Source: Planctomycetota bacterium
GTDB lineage: Bacteria > Planctomycetota > UBA1135 > UBA2386
NCBI GenBank assembly: GCA_014192625.1
Contig: BJHM01000003.1
Coordinates: 1-64,000, forward strand
DNA: 64,000 bases
Direction of reading: 5' to 3'
Numbering within the stretch: position 1 is the first letter of the stretch; each line of letters begins with the position of its first letter. A model generated the notes under the pieces. The model had not been told where the DNA came from, did no database searches, and saw only the letters and a program-made list of their open reading frames with translations. The translations under genes and the position numbers were made by a program. This document shows, in pieces, positions 36,245 through 44,293 of this stretch.

Positions 36245-36725
36245 GTGACTAATTGTGGTTTTTACAAAAATGCTGGCAAAATCAGTCGGACGGCAGAGCG
36301 GAAATGCCGACCGCAGGGGCAGTGTAGAAGTCTATCCTACAACGCGACAAAAGCTGGACGCATCAAGGATTACCAAACCACCAGCTGGTCTACCGCCCAA
36401 TGCAATCCACAGCGAGAACTACGGGGATGCGAACCGGACTAGGATGTGCTTTGCCGGGGACGAGCAGACGCTTTGGAAAACACATCCTTGTAGCATGCTG
36501 TATGTGCACGTCAAGCCCTTTCTGTAGCGAATCGCGATTACGCTCCAAAGCCATCTAGTGTCCACCAAGCCAGCCACATTGAACGCAACCTGAAAGCAGG
36601 CCCGAATAACATCGACCACAATGGCCTCGCCAAACGGGCTCGCTAAACGGCCTTGACTGCCACCAAGGACGCGCTTCCCGCACGATCCGCTTTGCCATGC
36701 AACGTTTGGCAGTCTTTAGTGCCAA
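36245..36725 (-). other. dnaG leader / intergenic region with a hairpin
   Basis: No gene is supported in these 480 bp between rsmA and dnaG, although both neighbours read leftward. An 8-bp inverted repeat (AGGATGTG at 36441-36448 with CACATCCT at 36481-36488) encloses 32 nt. It could be a leader structure or a weak terminator, but no T-run follows. The sequence is markedly less coding-like than its surroundings and may hold an unrecognised small RNA. No tRNA, tmRNA or known riboswitch core was seen. Confidence 0.45.
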
Positions 36726-37625
36726 TCAACGATCTGCCCGCTCCTCCACAGCTATCTGCTGCCACAGAGCGAGCACCTGACTAACAGATAATACTTCCGC
36801 GCGTTGCTGCAGGAATTCCGCTGAAAAACCCTTGGGCGCCGCCAGACCTACCGCTGCAGCTGCCGCCGGGAGGGTCGTGCGCATCGTCTTACGCCGCTGC
36901 TGAAACAACCGACGCAGAAATCTGGCATAGGCCTGCCTGGCTGCGGCCAACGGCAATGGCAAGTCAGCGCGCAACTCAAGCAACAGGATTAGCGACGCCA
37001 CCTTTGGCCGCGGCCGGAACACTTCCGGCGGCACAATGCGCAGCGCCCGCACGGTGAATACCGACTGAACGAGCGCCGACAGACTGCCGTAGTCAACACT
37101 GCCCTCGCGAGCAGCAATGCGATCGCCGAGCTCTTTCTGCACCAAGAGCACGGCGCGCGCGGGCAACTGCGCCTGACAAACTAGCTCTGCTAATAACGGA
37201 CCCGAGATCGAATATGGCAGGTTGGCTGCGACTACGAACGCACCACCAGCTTGCAGTTCTTCCGCCAAAATCGCCATCACCGCCGGATGCAGAGTCCGAC
37301 TTGGTCCACCAAGTGCGTCGGCGCAGATCAGCCGGACGTTGTTGTGGTCTGCCAAATCTCGGCCGGCAATCTCGAACAGTCGATCGTCAATCTCAACGCC
37401 GATGACACGGCGGCTACGAACCGCCAGCTCGCGCGTGAGAAAACCTAGGCCGACCCCAATCTCGAGCACCACATCTTCAGGGCTTTTCGCCGCAGCTTCC
37501 GCGATGTAGCGATGCAGAGTCGGATCGAGCAGAAAGTTTTGGCCGCGTGCGCTACTTGGCCGAAAGCCCATCGCGTCGAGTTCTTCGCGATAGCGCGCAA
37601 ACGAATCACGGGAGTTGCCGGTCAC
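36726..37625 (-). CDS. rsmA: 16S rRNA dimethyladenosine transferase RsmA/KsgA
   Basis: Dimethylates two adjacent adenosines near the 3' end of 16S rRNA, a late step in 30S assembly. Motifs: GQNFLLDPTLHRYIAEAA at the N-terminus, SAM motif I LEIGVGLGFLT, acidic VIGVEIDD, and the catalytic NLPYSI at about residue 140. The C-terminal helical domain includes RRLFQQRRKTMRTTLP. The GTG at 37625 overlaps the TGA of the preceding lipoprotein gene (GTGA) and gives 299 residues; the frame is open 20 codons further upstream but is not conserved. Confidence 0.93.
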   Translation of the reverse strand: MTGNSRDSFARYREELDAMGFRPSSARGQNFLLDPTLHRYIAEAAAKSPEDVVLEIGVGLGFLTRELAVRSRRVIGVEIDDRLFEIAGRDLADHNNVRLICADALGGPSRTLHPAVMAILAEELQAGGAFVVAANLPYSISGPLLAELVCQAQLPARAVLLVQKELGDRIAAREGSVDYGSLSALVQSVFTVRALRIVPPEVFRPRPKVASLILLLELRADLPLPLAAARQAYARFLRRLFQQRRKTMRTTLPAAAAAVGLAAPKGFSAEFLQQRAEVLSVSQVLALWQQIAVEERADR

Positions 37626-38614
37626 GGCAGATAAACGCGCCAGAACGCGAGCTGTTCGCTGTCGAGTGCTGCTCTCTGCGCACATTCAGACAGCGCTGCG
37701 CGCAACACTTCTGCGTGACCCTGCCGCAGGATGAACCGACGCAGTTGTTGTCGATCGTCGATCGATAGCTCTTCTGCAATCGCAGCGACCGCGCGCAGGA
37801 TCTCTGCGGGCCGCGAGCAAAGTCTGAGGCCGATCGTGTCGGTGCGATCGCGCAACGCGTGGGCCCGAACAAAATCAGTGCGGTCCGATGCAAAATCGCT
37901 GCCGAGCACTTCGCGCGGCGCACTTTCTCCGGCGGCCTGAACCAATAAAAACGGCGACCAACCAAAACCTGGAAATGACCAGGCTGCGAGTGCTGGACTG
38001 GCCTGCAGCACTCGCGTGGCGGACCAAACCGCAGACAACGCGGATGGCTCTGATTGAAAAAAAGTTGCCGGCACGGACTCGGTCCATTCGGCGATGTTGC
38101 CAACTAGGTCATATGGCGAAAGGGCATTGGCACGACCTGATTCAAAAGTGCCGACCGCCACTGGTTTGAAAAGCCCAAGCTCATACGTGTTGGCACGCGC
38201 AGAGTCGTAGTTGTCGCCCCAAGGAAACGCGTATCGACCATTCGCGGTGGTCGCATACCACCACTCCACGGACGATGGCAGGCGACAACATCGCCACGTT
38301 GCAAACGCTCGCGCTTGCAACCAGTCAATACCTGTCACTGGCAAGGCGTCGTCGCTGACCACTGCAATCACAGGCATGGGCGCCGCGTTGGCAATGCCAG
38401 TAGGAGTGCGCGCGAACTCTGTCCAGTCTGCCCGCGTGACCTCGAAACGATCGAGAAAAAACGGGCCACCAAGTGACGGAGCGCGCTCGAACAATACGAG
38501 ATCACGGAACGAACCTAGCCGACCAGTGCGCGCCAGAGCCTGCGGTGCACGCTCGCCGCAGCCAGCTAAGGCAACGGCGAAAAATAGCAATCCGCAGCGC
38601 TGCGGCAGGTTCAC
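37622..38614 (-). CDS. Lipoprotein with formylglycine-generating-enzyme-like (FGE/SUMF1) domain
   Basis: An N-terminal lipoprotein signal ends in the lipobox LAGC (Cys19). The body has the FGE-sulfatase fold hallmarks: FFLDRFEVTRADWTEF near residue 55, LPSSVEWWYAT near 112, GDNYDSARANTYELG, and YDLVGNIAEWTES near 168. The closing IGLRLCSR has no Cys arrangement like the catalytic pair of true FGE, so it is probably a binding module rather than an enzyme. The ATG overlaps the upstream OmpA-like stop, and its own stop overlaps the rsmA start, so all three are translationally coupled. This is an odd pairing of envelope and rRNA-modification genes, probably operon convenience. Confidence 0.82.
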   Translation of the reverse strand: MNLPQRCGLLFFAVALAGCGERAPQALARTGRLGSFRDLVLFERAPSLGGPFFLDRFEVTRADWTEFARTPTGIANAAPMPVIAVVSDDALPVTGIDWLQARAFATWRCCRLPSSVEWWYATTANGRYAFPWGDNYDSARANTYELGLFKPVAVGTFESGRANALSPYDLVGNIAEWTESVPATFFQSEPSALSAVWSATRVLQASPALAAWSFPGFGWSPFLLVQAAGESAPREVLGSDFASDRTDFVRAHALRDRTDTIGLRLCSRPAEILRAVAAIAEELSIDDRQQLRRFILRQGHAEVLRAALSECAQRAALDSEQLAFWRVYLP

Positions 38615-39282
38615 TGGTCGAGCATCAAGATCTCGACGCGACGATTCTTTGCGCGCACATCATCGCCCTTGCCATCGACCGCGGGGCGGAACTCGCCGTA
38701 TCCAGCAACGCCAAGGTGATCCGCTGGCATGCCCTGCTTGATCAAGAAGTCTGCCACTGAAATCGAGCGCTCAACCGAGAGGCGCAAGTTGGTGCCCCAC
38801 TGGCTGCGCGCGATTGGCTGATCGTCCGTATGGCCATCGACACGCACGCGCTTGCCTTCCTTCTGCAGAGTTGTGAGGATCGACTGCAGAGTCTTTTTGC
38901 CCTGCTCACTGAGGTCCGCGCGGCCTGGCGAGAACAGCACACCGCCGAGCACGCGGAATGCGTATCCCTCGGGCGTGCGCACCAGATCGACGCCTTCCAT
39001 CTGGCGGGTGCCACCAGCCTGAAATTGCTTCAGCAACTCGTCGAGCTTGACCTTCTGATCACGAATCCAATCCGCATCAGCAGCCTGCTTGCCAACCCGA
39101 TCAAGGTCAGCGCGCAGCCGATCGTTTTCTTTTTGCGTTGCGCGCTGGGTCTCACTCAGCGAAGCCAACTCGGCCTGCAGAGCGTTATTTGCATTCAGGG
39201 CACGGCGATGCTCTTCAGGACTGACACAAGCCGCAGCGAGTAACAACACTGCCAAACCAAAGGTGCTTCTCATCGATGACAT
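38611..39282 (-). CDS. OmpA-family (Pal-like) lipoprotein
   Basis: Outer-membrane lipoprotein that grips peptidoglycan. The signal ends in LLAAAC (lipobox Cys19). Residues ~20-75 form a coiled coil (ENDRLRADLDRVGKQAADAD). The OmpA_C domain spans ~105-220 with RVDGHTDDQPI, NLRLSVERSISVADFLI, GYGEFRPAV and the terminal NRRVEILML, whose Asp and Arg bind meso-diaminopimelate in homologues. Its stop overlaps the next gene's ATG. It is the first gene of the block leading into rsmA. Confidence 0.9.
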   Translation of the reverse strand: MSSMRSTFGLAVLLLAAACVSPEEHRRALNANNALQAELASLSETQRATQKENDRLRADLDRVGKQAADADWIRDQKVKLDELLKQFQAGGTRQMEGVDLVRTPEGYAFRVLGGVLFSPGRADLSEQGKKTLQSILTTLQKEGKRVRVDGHTDDQPIARSQWGTNLRLSVERSISVADFLIKQGMPADHLGVAGYGEFRPAVDGKGDDVRAKNRRVEILMLDQ

Positions 39283-39473
39283 TGGATCCCCTCCAAACGG
39301 AGTCTTTTACATGCCGAGCGCGACCGACCGGTGGCCGCGCCACAGCAGCGAAAACCTAGCCCGCAACCAATGTGATTGCCACAAGCAGCAGCCCCCACTG
39401 CTGGCTGAATGCGCAAAAGCCAACGGCTCGCGTGCGTACCAGGCAACCGCTTTGCAAAAAAAAGGGCCGGACG

Positions 39474-39968
39474 CTACTTGGCTTTTTTCTGGGCGGCGAA
39501 CAACGAGGTGAACGCGCTGTCAGCCGGATTCGCTTCCTTGGCCACCGAGAAGGTGACTAAGAAGCCCCAAATCAGCACGAGCGTGCCGACGATGGCAAAG
39601 CCGGTAACCCAGCCTGGCTCCTTGCTGGCTGGCTCAGCGCCAACATAGTCGGACCGCGACGGCCTACCCAAGGGCTGCGTCGGCGCATTCATCGGATAAT
39701 CGTCTTCCGCCAGCAACGTGTCCTCTTCGGTCAACTGCTCAGTGACCATGCCGGTGTCGTCTTCGAGCGAATCCGCAAATGCGAGTTCTTCTTCGCCCTT
39801 CGACTTGGCAGTGAGTGCGACAACATCTTCACGACGGAACTTCATCGAGTCGCCGTCCTTGAAGGCGCGAATCTCACCTTCGGAGACCAGCTTCTTCAAC
39901 TCTTCACTACGCATCTTGAGCTCACGGAGAGCCTTCTCAAACGAAAGGAAATCGTCTTTCTCGGACAC
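39474..39968 (-). CDS. Membrane-anchored excisionase-type HTH protein
   Basis: The N-terminal ~55 residues read like the excisionase/MerR-type winged HTH found in many planctomycetal proteins (RSEELKKLVSEGEIRAFKDG, then FRREDVVAL). An acidic linker with DSLEDDTGMVTEQLTEEDTL follows, then one transmembrane helix at about residues 120-140 (GFAIVGTLVLIWGFLVTFSV), and a short tail. A DNA-binding domain tethered to the membrane is unusual; it may sense envelope state, or the HTH may bind another protein. The start is a GTG with AGGA upstream. A run of eight Ts just after its stop may contribute to termination. Confidence 0.75.
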   Translation of the reverse strand: MSEKDDFLSFEKALRELKMRSEELKKLVSEGEIRAFKDGDSMKFRREDVVALTAKSKGEEELAFADSLEDDTGMVTEQLTEEDTLLAEDDYPMNAPTQPLGRPSRSDYVGAEPASKEPGWVTGFAIVGTLVLIWGFLVTFSVAKEANPADSAFTSLFAAQKKAK

Positions 39969-40053
39969 GGGTGTTCCTCGATCTACTCGGGACGAGTCAG
40001 GGGGTTAGATGTGAAGATTTTGATCCTACAAAGATTTGCGCCGAGGACCAGAG

Positions 40054-40572
40054 CTACTTGCCTCCGTTCGCTCGTCCTTCAAGACCGGTCGTCGGTTCAC
40101 CGTTCTTGGTGTCGCCCTTCTCGAACAACTTGCGCAGCCGGACATACTCGTATTCGCTCCGGTCGTTGTAGCCCTCGAGCTGGAGGTCCAAATCAATCTT
40201 GCGGGCGCCAACGAATACAATCCGACGCATATCCGGACTGCCGCCGCGCGCCTCGTAGACCGCCAGTTGCCGGGTCTTGGAATCGATCAGATACAACACC
40301 GAAGTGCCAACGCCGTAGCTGCCCGTAACCGCTAGGAAATCACCGTTTGAAGCTGTGCGGCCACCGTCATCACTGTAGATCACCGGCCTGACCGCCGACG
40401 TGTCGACTGGCGGCAAGATGGCTGTGATCGGTGGCGGCGGCGGAATGTTTACCGGTCCGCGCGTGCCCTGGGCCTGCAACTCGGGCGCGATGGACCAGTT
40501 CGAGAATAGCTGACCGGCGAAGAACCCGCCGGCAGCCAATAAGCCAAAGACCACCGGGACATGCCATTTCAT
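40054..40572 (-). CDS. Secreted or membrane-anchored protein of unknown function
   Basis: The ATG at 40572 gives 172 residues, starting with a hydrophobic helix (VVFGLLAAGGFFAGQLF) that is either a signal anchor or an uncleaved signal. A Pro-rich stretch of PPPPP follows, then a beta-rich domain with DGGRTASNGDFLAVTGSYG, VLYLIDSKTRQLAVYEARGG, and a charged C-terminus (YVRLRKLFEKGD). The repeated 'LYxIDxxTxxLAVYE' pattern resembles one beta-propeller blade. No family assigned. It stands between the HTH-membrane gene and a histidine kinase. Confidence 0.65.
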   Translation of the reverse strand: MKWHVPVVFGLLAAGGFFAGQLFSNWSIAPELQAQGTRGPVNIPPPPPITAILPPVDTSAVRPVIYSDDGGRTASNGDFLAVTGSYGVGTSVLYLIDSKTRQLAVYEARGGSPDMRRIVFVGARKIDLDLQLEGYNDRSEYEYVRLRKLFEKGDTKNGEPTTGLEGRANGGK

Positions 40573-40668
40573 CGGATGAGCTCCAGACCTGCTGAACGTG
40601 ACAAAAATCATTGGCAAGCATGCCTAATGCAGGCTCTGGACTCAAGCGGGGCGCAACCTAAGCGTCCC

Positions 40669-42123
40669 TCAAGGCGCCATGGGTAGCGTTAGTCGCACAC
40701 GGAAGCCCTGTCCAAGTGCCGAGTCGAGCGTCAGATCGCCACCGTGATTCCGCACAATCGAATAGCTGATAAACATCCCAAGGCCGCTCGCATCAGGCCG
40801 TTTTTGCATGGTGAAAAATGGGTCCATCACGCGCGGCAGATCCTTTGCATCCATTCCGGGCCCGTTGTCCTCGGCAAGCAGCTGCACCCGACCGGGTTCG
40901 GCAGCGGCGGTGACTGTGATATTGCCGCCAGCGCCCTTCTGCTGCAAAGCGTCGAGCGAGTTGAGGAACACGTTGAGCAATACCTGCTGAATCTCATGCA
41001 CGTCCCCCACCACGCCGAGTTCCGCAGACACTGTGGACGTGAAGCGGACCCCCTGACTCTGCAACCGATGCTCCAGCAGCGCGCGCGCACCTTCGACTGC
41101 GCTGCCCAACAAAAATGGCCGAGCCACCGCCGCGCGTGGCGAGAAGTCGAGAATCTTGCGAGTGGTACGGCCGATGCGCTGCAGGCCGTCGAGGACCAGT
41201 TGCAGATAGGAGCGTTGCCGTTCGCTGAGTTCCGGTTCCTGCAGCAGCCGGTGGACCGCGTTCTGCATACCGCCAATCGGGTTGTTGATCTCGTGAGCGA
41301 TACCGGCGGCCAGCGTGCCGACCGAGGCCAGGCGCGAACTTATTACCAACGCGCGCTCCTTCTGCTTTACGTCTTCGACTGCGGCAGTGACGGCACGCTG
41401 CAGTTCGCCGGTATGGCTCTGTACTTTGGTCGCCATGGCATTGAACGAGGCAACCATGGTGTCGAGTTCGCGCACGCCGTACAGCACTGGCAATCGCACG
41501 CCATACGCGCCCATTCCCACCTGCGCAGCAGCGGCACTCACCCGTGCAAGCGGACGGCCAACCGTGCGCACCACGAGCCAGTAAATCAACGTGCCGAACA
41601 GCAGCGAACTCAACAGCACAGCGCCGACCGAAAACCACAACGGCAATGACGGCATGTCATCCAGCGACAACTTGAGAACAAACCAGAGATTGCCGACGGC
41701 GCGATTGCCGACGCGCACGGCAACCGCGTAGCCATTGCCACACGGCACCAAAGCGTCCGTTTCATGCGCACGCAAAAAGCCATCCATGATCGTGCGCGCC
41801 AGGAAAATGTCAGGGTCACGATGCACGGCACCACGCGGGTTGATGGCGACTAGGCCGTAGACCGGTGGCCGGTTTTCGCTGGTGACGATCGCGTCCTCCA
41901 ATCTGCCGACGGGACTGCGCAGGATCCGCCGCACTTGCTCCGCAGCTGGCCGGTCAACCCTGAAGACATCGACCAAGAACGGCAACCGCGAAGCTGCGAG
42001 TTTTTCGCCTTGCGCCATGCGAAACCACTCCTGCTGAACCGCGAATAACACTGCTTGCACACCGCTCACGACCAACAGGTTGGTCAGCAGTGCTGCTAGC
42101 AGGATGCGCCATGCGAGGCTCAC
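40669..42123 (-). CDS. Sensor histidine kinase (NtrB-like, HAMP)
   Basis: Two-component kinase that autophosphorylates on His and passes phosphate to a response regulator, not found here. Domain order: TM1 at ~5-27, a periplasmic sensor domain of about 130 residues, TM2 at ~160-180 (FSVGAVLLSSLLFGTLIYWLV), HAMP to ~240, then a coiled linker. HisKA has the phospho-His in GIAHEINNPIGG near residue 284. The HATPase has an N-box-like HEIQQVLLNVFLNSLDAL, DNGPGMD, and the G2 box GLGMFISYSIVRNHGG. The His-E-INNP pattern is that of NtrB/AtoS-type kinases that work with sigma-54 activators. GTG start 5 bp after the PilC-like gene stop. Confidence 0.92.
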   Translation of the reverse strand: MSLAWRILLAALLTNLLVVSGVQAVLFAVQQEWFRMAQGEKLAASRLPFLVDVFRVDRPAAEQVRRILRSPVGRLEDAIVTSENRPPVYGLVAINPRGAVHRDPDIFLARTIMDGFLRAHETDALVPCGNGYAVAVRVGNRAVGNLWFVLKLSLDDMPSLPLWFSVGAVLLSSLLFGTLIYWLVVRTVGRPLARVSAAAAQVGMGAYGVRLPVLYGVRELDTMVASFNAMATKVQSHTGELQRAVTAAVEDVKQKERALVISSRLASVGTLAAGIAHEINNPIGGMQNAVHRLLQEPELSERQRSYLQLVLDGLQRIGRTTRKILDFSPRAAVARPFLLGSAVEGARALLEHRLQSQGVRFTSTVSAELGVVGDVHEIQQVLLNVFLNSLDALQQKGAGGNITVTAAAEPGRVQLLAEDNGPGMDAKDLPRVMDPFFTMQKRPDASGLGMFISYSIVRNHGGDLTLDSALGQGFRVRLTLPMAP

Positions 42124-42128
42124 GAGGA

Positions 42129-43271
42129 TCAGTGGCGATTGAGGGCGCGCATCATCGTGATCAGCGGCATGAACAGCGAAAACACGATGAAGCCGACGAT
42201 CACGGCCATCACCACGAGCAACAACGTCTCGATAACCTTGAACGTAGTGTCGACGGTGCGATCGACTTCGATCTCATAGCGATCGGCGATCTTGACGAGC
42301 ATGCGGTCGAGTTCGCCGGTCTGCTCGCCGACATCAACCATGTTGACGACGATGTCATCGAACATCCCGCTCTCACCCATCGGCACGGCGATGCCAGCAC
42401 CTTCGCGGATCGAGTCATGGACCGAGGCCACGGCATCGCGCATGTGCACATTGGCGACCGAAGCACGCAGGATGTCGAGCGCGTCAAGATGCGGCACACC
42501 GCTCTGGATCAACGTGCCGAAAGTACGTGCGAACCGGCCAACCAAGCTCATGTGCAACAACCGGCCAAAGATCGGCACCTTGAGCACGAACCGGTGCATG
42601 ACTCGGCGATAACCCTCGACCCGCACCATCAACACGCGATGCAGCAGGGCCAGCAACACGACACCGAGCAGATAGGTCCACCAATACACCTTCATGTGCT
42701 CGCCTAAACCGATCACCAGCTGCGTCGACCAATGGAAGCTCTTCATGCCGCCGCCCATCGTCTCAAACACCGCCTTAAACTTTGGGATAACGAGCGCGAA
42801 CACCAGCAGCAACACCAGGAAGGCGACCACCATGATCGCCACCGGATACATCAACGCACCGATCACGCGTTGCTTGATCTGTTGACTCTTCTCCATGAAC
42901 GAAGCGAGTCGGTTGAGGATCTCCTCTTGCACACCGCCAGCCTCGCCAGCACGCACCATGTTGGTGTAGAGCGAGTCGAACGTCGTGGGATACTTCTGCA
43001 TTGCCTCCGACAACGGCGTGCCACCTTCCACGTCTTCAACCAGACTGCCACAAATCCGCTTCATTGGACCGGCGGCCATCTGACCTTCGATCACGCGCAG
43101 CGAGCGCATGATCGGAATGCCGGCGCTGAGCAGCACCGACAGTTGGCTGGTGAACTCGGCGAGCATCTTGGGACCAACCCGCCCACGGACACGTCCATCC
43201 TTTACGCCAGCGACAACCGGCGTGTTGGCGGACTTGGATACGGGGATTTTACGCTGCAGCTTCTTGGCCAT
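42129..43271 (-). CDS. Type II secretion/type IV pilus inner-membrane protein (GspF/PilC family)
   Basis: Polytopic platform protein of type II secretion or type IV pilus machines. Two homologous T2SSF domains are visible. The first (~residues 35-165) includes FTSQLSVLLSAGIPIMRSLRVIEG and VRAGEAGG. The second (~250-375) includes FARTFGTLIQSGVPHLDALDIL, VDVGEQTGELDRMLVKIADRYE and a final hydrophobic helix. Three TM helices total: ~165-190, ~212-235 and ~350-372. The ATG at 43271 (MAKKLQRKIP) is preferred to longer starts. The first copy has the conserved A(G)xP and GEAGG turns. Adjacent genes are signalling proteins, not other pilus genes, so it looks like an orphan or one part of a dispersed system. 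Confidence 0.88.
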   Translation of the reverse strand: MAKKLQRKIPVSKSANTPVVAGVKDGRVRGRVGPKMLAEFTSQLSVLLSAGIPIMRSLRVIEGQMAAGPMKRICGSLVEDVEGGTPLSEAMQKYPTTFDSLYTNMVRAGEAGGVQEEILNRLASFMEKSQQIKQRVIGALMYPVAIMVVAFLVLLLVFALVIPKFKAVFETMGGGMKSFHWSTQLVIGLGEHMKVYWWTYLLGVVLLALLHRVLMVRVEGYRRVMHRFVLKVPIFGRLLHMSLVGRFARTFGTLIQSGVPHLDALDILRASVANVHMRDAVASVHDSIREGAGIAVPMGESGMFDDIVVNMVDVGEQTGELDRMLVKIADRYEIEVDRTVDTTFKVIETLLLVVMAVIVGFIVFSLFMPLITMMRALNRH

Positions 43272-43369
43272 CGGACTAGCGCATCGTTGCGTCTCGAAGC
43301 CGCGGGAGCAACCACGTAGATCGGCAACTGCACCATTGGCGCCCGCGCAGTGAAAATCGCGGTCGCGGC

Positions 43370-44293
43370 TCAGCCATAAAATTGAGCGCGCAACCAACCC
43401 CAAAAGTCCAGCCCCATAAACCACTGCAGGCACAACAGGACGAAAAGAATCAGCGCGGTCGCAAGTAGAAACCAAGGCCAGGCCGGCCGCTGCGGCCCTC
43501 TGGTTTGGCGCGAAAGCTCCGCCACCCGCGAGCTCTCCTCTCTGGGCAACTGGCGGTCGACCCAGTTGCCACTGGCCCGGTCTTGCACCACATGGACCAC
43601 CAACGCAGTGCCGTTATCAGGGCCGCCAGCGCCGATCGCCTGCTGAAGAATCTGATCGGCGGCGGCCTGTGCGCCTGACTTGCCCAAGAGCTCGCTCAGC
43701 CGCTCATCCGTGACCGTGCTCCAAACGCCGTCACTGCATAGCAGCAGTCGGTCGCCAACCATCAAATGCGTTCGCTCGATGTCTGGTGCCGCCTCAGCCT
43801 GACTACCGCCAATCACTCGCAACAGTCGGTTCTGCTGTTCGCGCGAGGCGTGATCCAAAGTCAACTGAACCAGTCGGGAGTCCCGCAACCGGTAGGCTCG
43901 ACAATCACCTACGTGACCAATTACTAAATCTTGTTCACGGAACAACAGGACCGTCAACGTCGTTCCCATGTCACGCAAAGCCGGCACCGCAGATGCCTGT
44001 TCCTGCACGCGGTTGCAGGCCGTCTTGAAACCCTGCCGCATGGCGGCCTCGAGTGCTGCTTGGTTCGCAGCATCGGTGGTGGCAGCCAACAAGCCACTCG
44101 CAAAGCCACGCAGTCCCGATCGGCTCGCCTCCGCGCCACCACTAACGCCCCCCATGCCGTCAGCGATTGCCACGACCAATTCGCAAGGCAAGCCCTTTGG
44201 TGGTGCAAGCAGCAGGTAATCGTCCTCATTGGTGCTGCGGACGATCCCTGTGTGCGTTGCAACTCCGACGTCAAAACGCTGCGGCAACTTCAC
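43370..44293 (-). CDS. PP2C-type Ser/Thr phosphatase with C-terminal membrane helix
   Basis: Metal-dependent phosphatase that reverses Ser/Thr kinase signalling. Conserved acidic motifs: RSTNEDDYLLL (Asp), AIADGMGG (Asp), IGHVGDCRAYR, LCSDGVWS (Asp), and GGPDNGTALVV near residue 230, which completes the dinuclear metal site. A membrane helix at about residues 275-295 (WFLLATALILFVLLCLQWF) near the C-terminus anchors the catalytic domain to the cytoplasmic face. The GTG start at 44293 overlaps the preceding stop by 4 bp. With the large membrane kinase two genes upstream, it forms a kinase-phosphatase pair. Confidence 0.92.
   Translation of the reverse strand: MKLPQRFDVGVATHTGIVRSTNEDDYLLLAPPKGLPCELVVAIADGMGGVSGGAEASRSGLRGFASGLLAATTDAANQAALEAAMRQGFKTACNRVQEQASAVPALRDMGTTLTVLLFREQDLVIGHVGDCRAYRLRDSRLVQLTLDHASREQQNRLLRVIGGSQAEAAPDIERTHLMVGDRLLLCSDGVWSTVTDERLSELLGKSGAQAAADQILQQAIGAGGPDNGTALVVHVVQDRASGNWVDRQLPREESSRVAELSRQTRGPQRPAWPWFLLATALILFVLLCLQWFMGLDFWGWLRAQFYG

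Noticed and set aside
36421-36445. Possible tRNA T-arm (GGTTCGCATCC) in the dnaG leader
   Set aside because: The conserved A58 is missing and no acceptor or anticodon stem can be drawn.
36419-36619. 66-codon minus-strand frame in the dnaG leader
   Set aside because: No conserved feature and it crosses the hairpin; treated as noncoding.
43271-43475. Longer N-terminus for the PilC-like protein
   Set aside because: The extra residues overlap the phosphatase gene's 3' end and are not PilC-like; the ATG at 43271 starts a typical Lys-rich N-terminus.
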